Part shown: positions 1 to 8,500 of the stretch, one piece after another
Position numbering within the stretch: position 1 is the stretch's first letter
How the letters are laid out: each line of letters opens with the position of its first letter
Assembly: GCA_028713595.1 (NCBI GenBank)
Contig: JAQTNZ010000030.1
Location: 1-11,698 of the forward strand
Length of the DNA: 11,698 nucleotides
From: Methylovulum sp.
GTDB taxonomy: Bacteria; Pseudomonadota; Gammaproteobacteria; Methylococcales; Methylomonadaceae
Direction of reading: 5' to 3'
Translations under genes and position numbers: made by a program
The notes under the pieces: model-generated
The model's database searches: none
What the model saw: the letters and a program-made list of their open reading frames with translations, nothing else
Told to the model about the DNA's origin: nothing

Positions 1-219
1 CTACTGTTAAGCCTTGACCTGCGACCTAAACCTACTGCCTTATTTGGCAGTTGCGACCTAAACCTACCGTACCTGCGACCTAAACCTACCACTATTTTGA
101 CCACCTGCGACCTAAACCTACTGCCATTGCCTGTGGATAACTTTATTTTTAGGCCTTTTTTTGGGTCGTTTTTCGAGTTGCGACCTAAACCTACTGCTAG
201 TTGCGACCTAAACCTACTG
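1..219 (+). repeat. Cluster of six same-orientation iteron-like repeats
   Basis: Six direct copies of the core GCGACCTAAACCTAC, usually continued by TG, start at 21, 53, 75, 107, 180 and 203. Positions 1-6 (CTACTG) look like the tail of another copy, so the array probably continues to the left. Start-to-start distances are 32, 22, 32, 73 and 23 bp, close to 3, 2, 3, 7 and 2 helical turns, so a bound protein could sit on one face of the DNA. Each unit contains ACCTA twice at 6-bp spacing. All copies share one orientation. The spacers are unrelated and too short and irregular for a CRISPR array. The function is unknown; iterons, regulator sites or a genome-wide dispersed repeat are all possible. 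A short plus-strand reading frame across the array (97-288) only reflects the repeats. Confidence 0.85.
132..140 (-). promoter_or_regulatory. Perfect DnaA-box word inside the repeat cluster
   Basis: TGTGGATAA is the exact reverse complement of the DnaA-box consensus TTATCCACA. It lies in the long spacer between repeats 4 and 5, followed by a T-rich stretch (141-173). A perfect 9-mer is expected by chance about 0.0017 times in 219 bp on both strands. Together with the repeats it recalls an iteron-type origin, but no replication initiator gene is visible, so function is inferred only. Confidence 0.4.
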
Positions 220-284
220 CCGTATATTGGCCTTTGGATTGAAATTGTTTATTTGGGTGGGGGGCTATTTTTGGGAAAAGGCTC

Positions 285-692
285 TTAAATTTTTGTGGTT
301 TTGATTTCCTCAAGGAATTGGTTTACCCAACGTTCGACACGAGGTAGGCATTTGTCCAGAGCCGCCCGTTTCTCTGGGATGGCAAAAAAATCCGGTTCAT
401 GAAGGTAAGGGTTGTTTATCCTGCCGACATCTAGAGCATCATGGCTGAGGTCGACGATCCGGCCGCCAATCACATTGTATTGGTGTTCATAATGCCCATA
501 AATCGCCCCTCCAAAGATTTTGTTCATAAATAGGCTGCTATACTTACAGGCTCCTGAAAGATCGCTTGGTGGTGAAATTTGCCGTTCTGCGGCCTGTTCG
601 CACCATTTTCGGAAGACAAAGGCTTTAGCTAATGCAAAATGTTCGTAGGAATAGGCAAGCTGTGCTTGTCTGTTTGCTGTCCAATCGGTCAT
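285..692 (-). CDS. Small conserved-looking protein with possible Cys-His-Asp triad, function unknown
   Basis: A complete 135-residue protein, divergent from the biosynthetic genes. I do not recognise its family with certainty. A helical N-terminus (about 1-40) is followed by a compact core with GACKYSSLFMNKIFGG (47-62), YGHYEHQYNVIGGRIVDLS (65-83) and NPYLHEPDFF (94-103). Cys49 at the start of a helix, His70 at the start of a strand and Asp81 at the end of that strand follow the order seen in papain-like and transglutaminase-like folds, so a cysteine hydrolase or acyltransferase fold is possible. This is inferred from the spacing, not from a family match. There is no signal peptide or membrane segment. 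The Shine-Dalgarno site before the ATG is weak (GAG). A 7-A tract on the plus strand (384-390) lies inside the gene. The repeats lie just beyond its stop codon, and its relation to the gene cluster is unclear. Confidence 0.72.
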   Translation of the reverse strand: MTDWTANRQAQLAYSYEHFALAKAFVFRKWCEQAAERQISPPSDLSGACKYSSLFMNKIFGGAIYGHYEHQYNVIGGRIVDLSHDALDVGRINNPYLHEPDFFAIPEKRAALDKCLPRVERWVNQFLEEIKTTKI

Positions 693-808
693 GTTAAGGG
701 TCTCGGTGGGGAGTTGCCCTCTACAATGGATTGAAGGGGGGGGATTTTAAGTGTTTGAGGGTTATCTTGCTTACAATATCATGTTATTTTGTTTTGTGGC
801 TATTAGTT

Positions 809-825
809 GCGACCTATACCTACTG
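809..825 (+). repeat. Variant repeat copy (CCTATACC type)
   Basis: GCGACCTATACCTACTG matches the left-edge repeat except for one A-to-T change in the centre, and is preceded by the same AGTT. It has the same orientation as the other copies and lies 117 bp upstream of the small minus-strand gene. Confidence 0.8.
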
Positions 826-1036
826 CTATTTCTGGGTTTATGGCATTCTAATATGCTTTATTTATTGGAGTGGGGGGTTAGGTCTAATTTGATTTTGCTT
901 GTCAAATAGTTTGATTTCGGATGGATAGATGTTTGGAGTTTACCAAATTTTGGTGTGATTTCTCTGGAATGAAAGTGTTGGAAGGTTTTTTAGCTAAAAA
1001 TGGTTGGTGCTTATGGATTTCTATCTATATAGAGTT

Positions 1037-1052
1037 GCGACCTATACCTACT
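1037..1052 (+). repeat. Variant repeat copy just upstream of the enoyl reductase gene
   Basis: GCGACCTATACCTACT carries the same central T as the copy at 809 and ends in AG instead of GC. It lies 55 bp before the start codon and directly after a weak promoter-like pair, where an operator would be expected. A regulatory role is inferred from position only. Confidence 0.75.
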
Positions 1053-1090
1053 AGCTTTATGGGATGTTAGTGTTTTTTTTTGATTAAACA

Positions 1091-1096
1091 GAGGGA
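1091..1096 (+). promoter_or_regulatory. Shine-Dalgarno site that decides the enoyl reductase start
   Basis: GAGGGA lies 10 bp before the ATG at 1107. The reading frame is open upstream to a TTG at 1080, but that codon follows a T-run and has no ribosome site. The family N-terminus (MKYYIRPENLG) also begins at 1107. Confidence 0.7.
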
Positions 1097-1106
1097 AGAT
1101 GCTGCA

Positions 1107-2465
1107 ATGAAATACTATATCCGTCCAGAAAATTTGGGTTCGGAAGCGTTTAAACAAGACTATGGCATCCGTTATGCTTATGTGGCGGGGGCGATGGTTA
1201 AGGGGATTGCTTCTAAAGAGTTGGTGATTCGTATGGGGCAAGCCGGTTTTCTGGCTTTTTTTGGCACGGGTGGCTTAAATTTGCTGGTGATTGAAAAGAA
1301 TATCCAAAGCATACAAGAAGCTTTAAGCAAAGGTGGGGCGTATGGTATGAATTTATTGTGCAATTTGGCGAAGCCTGAAAAAGAGTTGGAAACTGTGGAC
1401 TTATTTTTGCGTTATGGTATCCGTAATGTAGAGGCATCGGCATTTATGCAAATAACCCCCGCTTTGGTCAAATTTCGCTTGGCAGGGTTGTGGCAGGATG
1501 TGTCAGGTCAATTGGTCGCCCAGACCCGTTTGATGGCGAAAATCTCTAGGCCGGAAGTGGCGGAATTGTTTTTGTCTCCGCCGCCGTCTGCTTTGGTCGA
1601 AGGTTTGCTGTTACAAGGCCAAATCAGTGAAGAGGCGGCAGCGTTGTCCCAATATTTGCCTTTGGCATCGGATTTATGTGTTGAAGCGGACTCCGGCGGT
1701 CATACTGATATGGGCAATGCGGCGGTGCTGATACCGGCGATGTTACGTCTGCGTGAACAATTGCAGTCCCGTTATCGTTATCAGCAAGCGGTCAGGATTG
1801 GGGCGGGCGGTGGTATAGGGACACCAGAAGCGGCGGCTTCGGCTTTTGTTTTGGGAGCTGATTTTATCCTTACTGGCTCGATTAACCAATGTACTGTTGA
1901 GGCGGGGACTAGCGAAGCGGTCAAAGACATGCTGCAAGAGCTTAATGTCCAAGATACCGATTATGCGCCGGCGGGCGATATGTTCGAATTGGGGGCGAAA
2001 ATCCAGGTGATGCGCAAAAGCGTATTTTTTCCGGCACGGGCCAATAAGCTTTACGACTTGTGGCGTACTCATGAAGCATTGGAGGCGATTGATCCGGCGA
2101 CCCGTTTGCAAATTCAGGAAAAGTTTTTTGGCTGTAGTTTTGAGGCGGTGTACCAAGAAACCCAGGCCTATTATTTACGCGAATCACCTGCTGAGATCGG
2201 CCGCGCCGAGCAGTATCCTAAAGCCAAGATGGCGTTGGTGTTCCGTTGGTATTTTATCCACACCATGCGGCTTGCCGCTGCTGGGGTGTTGTCGCAGCGC
2301 GTTAATTTCCAAGTGCATTGCGGCCCTGCCTTAGGTGTGTTCAACCAATGGGTTAAAGGCACACACTTACAGGACTGGCGGGATCGCCATGTTGAGCAGA
2401 TAGCCATGCAGCTTATGGAGGCCACTGCCGATTTTTTACGGCAACGCTTGCAGGTGTGGCTATGA
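1107..2465 (+). CDS. Stand-alone PfaD-type flavin-dependent enoyl reductase (trans-acting ER)
   Basis: A 452-residue cytoplasmic protein of the PfaD/nitronate-monooxygenase-like TIM-barrel family. In trans-AT PKS and polyunsaturated fatty acid systems this enzyme reduces the enoyl double bond of ACP-bound intermediates using NADPH and FMN. The sequence shows a PfaD-like N-terminus (MKYYIRPENLG), AFFGTGG (50-56), the EADSGGHTD segment (193-201) with the expected catalytic His199, and the FMN-phosphate loop GAGGGIGTPEAAASAFVLG (232-250) followed by ADFILTGSINQCTVEAGTS. The family-specific C-terminal half (about 290-452) is present and ends naturally, so the enzyme looks full-length. It is not fused to an AT as in some relatives. 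It lies 37 bp upstream of the PKS-NRPS gene and is probably co-transcribed with it. No KR or DH domain in the window makes an enoyl substrate, so it should serve modules encoded outside. Family certain; the module it serves is inferred. Confidence 0.93.
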   Translation: MKYYIRPENLGSEAFKQDYGIRYAYVAGAMVKGIASKELVIRMGQAGFLAFFGTGGLNLLVIEKNIQSIQEALSKGGAYGMNLLCNLAKPEKELETVDLFLRYGIRNVEASAFMQITPALVKFRLAGLWQDVSGQLVAQTRLMAKISRPEVAELFLSPPPSALVEGLLLQGQISEEAAALSQYLPLASDLCVEADSGGHTDMGNAAVLIPAMLRLREQLQSRYRYQQAVRIGAGGGIGTPEAAASAFVLGADFILTGSINQCTVEAGTSEAVKDMLQELNVQDTDYAPAGDMFELGAKIQVMRKSVFFPARANKLYDLWRTHEALEAIDPATRLQIQEKFFGCSFEAVYQETQAYYLRESPAEIGRAEQYPKAKMALVFRWYFIHTMRLAAAGVLSQRVNFQVHCGPALGVFNQWVKGTHLQDWRDRHVEQIAMQLMEATADFLRQRLQVWL

Positions 2466-2488
2466 GCGTGGATTATCGGGGCAATGTA

Positions 2489-2493
2489 GAGGT
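2489..2493 (+). promoter_or_regulatory. Shine-Dalgarno site of the PKS-NRPS gene
   Basis: GAGGT lies 9 bp before the ATG at 2503 and supports that start. It sits inside a 12-codon reading frame (2462-2500) that begins on the ATGA overlapping the enoyl reductase stop. Confidence 0.65.
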
Positions 2494-2502
2494 GGCCTAG
2501 CA

Positions 2503-5500
2503 ATGAGTCATGTAAACGATGAGCTGTTGGCGGCCAGTCAAGCTGCTATTTTGGCGGTATTTAATCAGCCCTTGGCAAAACAACCGCGCTACCTTGCCCA
2601 TATCGGTTGCGCTGATGGTGTGTTGCTCAAACATTGTTACACGCTTATCTGCCAGCACAGCCGACGCGGGGAAATGCTTGAACAATGGCCATTATCGCTA
2701 ATAGCCATCGTAGGGCAGCCAACGGGGGTTGCCACAATGGCCGATAATTTGCAGGGTTTGCCGCATAGCATTGTGTTCTCAACCGAGGTTGACCTGACGG
2801 CAGATATGGGTGAGGGCAATGTTTTGTATCTGTATCATGACAGCGACGACTATGAATGTTGGCAACTTTTATTTGCACAGTGGGCAAGGCGTTTACATAT
2901 CCACGGGTGGTTGGTTTTGGCTCGGCATCATGCCGTTGCCGCCGAACTTTTTTTGCTGATGGCGGCCAATGCCGGACTTTTCGCCAGAACCCAACCGATA
3001 AGGTTGCCGAAGGCCCAGCCGATTTGCCAGTTTAGCCTGAGCCATTTCGATCGGCATGATTACCGCATCCGTCATGCCCAGTCCAGTGATTTAACAGTTT
3101 TAGCGCAATTGGAACAGCAATGCTGGTTGCCTGCTTTACAAACATCTGCAACCAAGCTGGCGGAGCGGCTGGACGTTTATCCCCAAGGCCAATTTGTGTT
3201 GGAACTTGATGGCCAAGTTGTCGGTGTGATTTACTCGCAACGCATCCTTGACCGTCAATTGTTGTTGACAGTGTCAGTGGATACTGCCGAATGCCTGCAT
3301 CAGGCTGATGCCCCAGTCGTCCACCTGATAGCGGTCAATATCCGGCCAGATATGCAGCAAAGGGCGTTGGGCGACCGATTGTTGGAATTTATGTTGCAAC
3401 GCTGTAGCCTGATGGAGGGCGTGGTATCGGTGACGGCAGTGACACGCTGTAAGGATTATCAGGCCGATAGGGATGGCCTTTTGGGACGCTATATCCGCCA
3501 ACGCAATGCCCAAGGCCGTTTGCTGGATCCGGTGTTGCGTTTCCATGAATTGCACGGTGCTTGTATCGAAGGTTTAGTGCCAGCCTATCGGCCTTTGGAT
3601 CACGGCAACCAAGGCAATGGGGTGTTGGTGCATTATGATATTCATCAGCGTCAGCGTGATGAATGGCAAACGGATGTTACTATTAATACTGTCTACTTTA
3701 GCTCCCATCAAATTAAAGAATTTGTTACTGATGCCATCAAACGCTGCTTGGGCGACAAGTTGGCGGCTTTTGCTCCAGATCGGGGCTTAATGGCGATGGG
3801 TTTGGATTCGGCGGATTTGTTGCAATTGGGCGAATATATCGGCGGCCATTATCAAAGCAAATTGGAACCGGCTTTTTTTTTCCATTACAGTACCCCTGAA
3901 AAAATCATTGCATATCTAGGTAAACGCTTGCTGGCTACCGAAACGTCGGCAATTGTCCAAGCCCCGGCATCTATCGCCCAGGATATTGCTATTATCGGCA
4001 TGAGCGGTAGCTTCCCTATGGCGAAAGATTTAGCGGAATTGTGGGAGAATTTAGCTGCAGGTAAGCACTGCATTAGTGAGATACCGCCGGAGCGGTGGTT
4101 GTGGCAAGCAATCAGCCCTGAATTGGCTTGGGGCGGCAACACCACCAGCAATTCGTGGGGCGGGTTTATTGATGGGATTGCCGCGTTTGATGCCGACTTT
4201 TTTAATATCCCGCCTAGGGATGCCCAGTGTATGGATCCGCAATTGCGCCTATTGATCCAACATATCTGGTTGGCCTTGGAAGAGGGTGGGTTAGACCCTG
4301 ACGTATTTGCGCAAACACCGACTGGGGTGTTCGTTGCCGCTGCCCCTAATGACTATCGCCACTTGCTGGCTAACGCCGACCAGCATCCTGAAGATGGCAC
4401 AACTTTATTCAGTTCGGCCATAGCCAACCGTATTTCTCAGTTATTTGACCTGCAAGGGCCTAGTGAATGTTATGAAGCGGCTTGTGCCTCATCCTTGTTG
4501 GCCATACATCATGCGGTGGTGGCACTACAGCAACGAGAATGCGAACAGGCAGTAGTGGCGGCAGTCAATCTGCTGATTACACCCACCCGCCATCAAGCGG
4601 CGGAGGCTTTAGGGTATTTGAGTGCTGATGGGCAAGCCCGATCTTTTCAAGCCGAGGCCAACGGTTTTGTCCGTGCCGAAGGGGTGGGGGCGGTGCTTCT
4701 CAAACCTTTGGCGCACGCTTTGGCGGCGGGCGATCATATCCATGCGGTCATCAAGGGTACGGCAGCGATACATGGCGGTAAAGGCCTGTCATTGACAGCT
4801 CCGAATCCGGCGGGCATGAAGGCGGCGATGGTCAAGGCTTACCGCGTGGCGGGGATAGACTCTAGTACGGTGTCGTATATCGAAGCGCATGGGGTAGCCT
4901 CGCCTTTGGGTGATGTTCAAGAGATTCATGCCTTAAAAACCGCTTATCAGGAGCTTACCCAAGGCTTGCCAAGTGAAGTTACAGCACATCCCGTCTATGT
5001 CAGTACGGTCAAACCTTGTATAGGCCATACTGAATTGGCTTCCGGTCTGGCGGCTTTGCTTAAGGTGGTTTTGGCGATGCGCCATCAAACTATTCTCGGC
5101 TTACCCCATTTTACCCAGTTGCATCCGCAGATTTGCCTGCAAGATAGCCCGCTGCATATTGCCCGCGAGCACCATGCTTGGCAAGTGCGGCATGATACCA
5201 ATGGCAAACCCTTGCCGCGCAGTGCCAGCATTAATGGTTATGGGGATGCCGGAGTTAACGCCCATCTGGTTTTGCAAGAATTTAGGGAAACCAGGGATTT
5301 TAATCAAGTTGAAACAGGCCGTTACCTGATAGTGTTATCAGCACAAACGGAAGTGGCTTTAGTGGCTGTGGTCGCACGGCTTGGGCAATTTTTAAGGGAA
5401 AGCGAGCACTCGTTAGCCGATGTCAGTTACACTTTACAGGTCGGGCGTAAAGCCTTGGCAAAACGTCTGGCTTTGATTGTCGATAACCACCAGCACTTGT

Positions 5501-8500
5501 TTGAAGCGTTACAAGATTATCAACGTACTGGCCAGATACCGACTTATGCTGATACGCGGATATATTCGGGCAATAAAGAAATGGTGTGGTTACAAGAGGC
5601 GTGGGCAGCCAACCATTTGGAAGTTGTGGCTGCATACTGGCTGCAAGGCGGGTCAATCCCTTGGGCTAGATTCTATCAAGGCAAGCCAGTCCGGCGGCTG
5701 TCATTGCCGACTTATCCGTTTGCCACCACTTCATATTGGTGGACTGACAGCAAGTGCTCCACTGCATCTGGCAACCCGAACGATGGGGCTATTGCCGATG
5801 CTGATTTCAGCACCTTCCTGCAACAGCAAGCCGCCGATATTTTGGGGATAAATTTTTCTTTGCCCCCAGATAAGCCCTTATATGCAGCGGGCTTCACTTC
5901 CTTACATGCCTTAAGTTTGAAAGCGGTATTGGAGCAACAATACCAGATTGCTTTTCCGGTTTGTGCCATTGACGTGTACTGCCCGTTAGCCGAGCTGGCC
6001 GAGCAACTGAAAACACGGCTGGCGACATCGGTCTCTGCAAGCCCTACGGATGGGCAACTTTTGCCCGTGCTGAAATCCGATCCGGCGCAGCGTTACCAGC
6101 CGTTTCCGCTCAGTGACATTCAGCAAGCGTTTTTGTTAGGCCGCAAACTAGGCCATGCTGACAGCCAAGTCGGTTGCCATATTTATCTGGAGATTGATTT
6201 TGCGGCTTTGGATATTTATCGCCTGAACCAGTCCTGGAACCGTTTGCTGGCCTACCATGACATGTTACGCGCCGTGTTTGCCGACGGCCAGCAATGCGTG
6301 TTGGCACAGATTCCGCACTATCTTTTTAAAGTGATAGACCTGCGCCGCCAAGGGACACAGGCACAAACTGATGCCTTGGATAGGCTACGTTTGAAAATGT
6401 CGCATCAGGTGTATCAGCCGGAGATATGGCCGCTTTTTGAAATTCGCATCAGCCTGAGCCAAACTGGCTACCGTCTTCACTTTAGCATTGACGAGCTAAT
6501 TGCCGATGCCACTTCGGTCGAATTGTTGTTCCAGCAATGGCAACAATTGTATGAACAACCGGAGACTACTTTGCCGAATTTGGAATTGTCGTTCCGTGAT
6601 TATATGTTGGCCATGCAAGCGTTTGCCAGCAGCCCACGCTATCGGCAAGATTTGGGCTATTGGTTGGACAAGCTTGCCGTCTTGCCCGCCGGCCCGCAAC
6701 TGCCGATGACAACCAGGCAAAGCGCTGAGCGGGTGAGGTTGGCACAAACTGTAGCCGCACCACAATGGCAAACCCTTAAGGCACGGGCCAGCTTGCTTAA
6801 AGTATCCCCTACCGCCTTGTTATTGGCGGTGTTCTCGCTGATTTTGCAAAGCCGCAGCGAAACGCCTTGTTTTACCCTGATTTTGACGTTGTTCAACCGT
6901 TGGGGCTTGCACCCGCAGATCGGGCAAGTTTTTGCTCCGTTTATATCGACCACGCTATTTGCCGTTGAAGATTCGGGTGGTTGTAGTTTTGAAGCGTTTA
7001 TCGGGCAGATACAGGCAAACTTGTTTGCCGATTTGGATCATAGCAGTGTCAGCGGCATTCAAGCGCTAAGGGAGCTTAAGCACAGCAAGTGCCTGACCGA
7101 TACGCCACCTCTGCCTGTGGTGTTCACGTCATTGCTGGGCACACAGAGCGGACGCGGGTCGCAGAGTTTTTTGGAACAAGTCGGCTATTGTGTCACCCAA
7201 ACCCCGCAAGTGCTGTTAGACCACCAACTGTATGAGCAGGATGGCGAATTGCGCTTGAGTTGGGATGTTGCAAACGCCTACTTTCCCAACACCAGTATGG
7301 AGAGTTTATTTGCCGATTATGGCCGGTTATTGGCCTATTTGGCAAACGCCCATGTTAAGTGGCATGAGCCGATTGCCGACCTTATCCGGCTTGCCTTGCC
7401 ATTTCGGGCTTGCCCATCAAAGCAGCGGGTATTTGCCTTGACCGACCAGCAACAGGCTTATGCGTTTGCCAAAAGCACCTATGGGGCGGGTATCAGTTCA
7501 CAATTTTATAGCTGTTTTGAGATCGAACAGCTGGACGTGCCGCGTTTGCAACAGGCTTGGCAAAAATTGTTGGCGACCCATGAGGCGTTAAGGATGGTCA
7601 TCAATCCTGATGGCACGCAAACCCGTCTTGAAACCCTGCCCCCATATGAAATCATCGTCCATGATTGGTGCGGCGGCAGTCCAGTGGACAAGGGCTTCGC
7701 CTTAAAGTCGTTGGCAAAAAACATGCTGGCGGGTAATTGTCCGCTGGGTTCTTGGCCTTATTTTAATATCCAAGTCTCTTTGCTGGATGCGGATAAAAGC
7801 AGGGTGCATTTTTGTATGGAATTACTGATTGCCGACGTGCCCAGCATCAGCTTAGTGCAGCAACAGTTATTTTACTATTACCGTCATCCTGACGAGACTC
7901 CCCCCAATAATACAGTCTGTTACAGCGATTATTTATGGGCTTTACAAAATAGCCAGCAGAATGCCCATTACCACGATTGCATCCAGTATTGGGAGAAAAA
8001 ATTTGCCGATATTCCCGGTGGGCCGAAGTTGCCTGCCGGCAATCCGGCAATCAGCCGGAGTACCGTACGGCTTAATGGCTTGCTAACCCATTGGGGCGGC
8101 ATTAAAGCCATGGCCAGCAGTTTGTCGGTATCCCCCAGCATAGTCTTGTTGGCAGCTTACGCGCAAGTGCTGGCGGCCTGGTCAGAAACACCCGCTTTTA
8201 CTCTTGTCATGCCCATTTGGCAACGGGAGCCTATCCATACCGACATTGATGGTGTCGTTGGTGATTTTACTACTATGAGTTGGGTGACGGTAGTAAATGA
8301 CACGACAACATTTGCCCAAAAAGTGTCTTGCTATCAGCAAACCGTACACAATGATCTGGCGCACCGGGCGGTCAGCGGATTAAAAATACTGCGCAAATTG
8401 GCGATGCGGCAACGGCTTGACCGGACATTGGGTTTTCCGGTAGTCTTCACCGATTTTGAACCCTGCCATGCCGAGTTATGGCAAGGTTTCCGTTTATGCG

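Larger units (their letters stand above)
693..1106. other. Divergent intergenic region, AT-rich, with two variant repeats
   Basis: No convincing gene lies in these 414 bp. The region separates the minus-strand small gene from the plus-strand biosynthetic genes and so should hold promoters for both. It contains two repeat copies (809 and 1037), a run of eight G (736-743) and a run of nine T (1073-1081). A weak plus-strand sigma-70-like pair is TTGGTG (1004-1009) with TATATA (1026-1031), 16 bp apart. If used, transcription would start about where the second repeat begins. On the minus strand TAAAAT (744-749, reverse complement) could be a -10 box, but I see no good -35 box. Confidence 0.55.

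Noticed and set aside
1..219. The repeats as a CRISPR array
   Set aside because: Units are only 15-17 bp, gaps range from about 5 to 56 bp, and no cas gene is present.
97..288. A 63-codon plus-strand reading frame with repeated CDLNLLP
   Set aside because: The repeated peptide is just the translation of two DNA repeats. It has no ribosome site and no recognisable protein character.
1080..1106. TTG at 1080 as the enoyl reductase start
   Set aside because: It follows a T-run with no ribosome site, whereas ATG 1107 has GAGGGA at good spacing and matches the family N-terminus.
1743..2156. A 137-codon minus-strand frame opposite the enoyl reductase gene
   Set aside because: It is fully opposite a clear family member and shows no domain or plausible composition, so it is a shadow frame.
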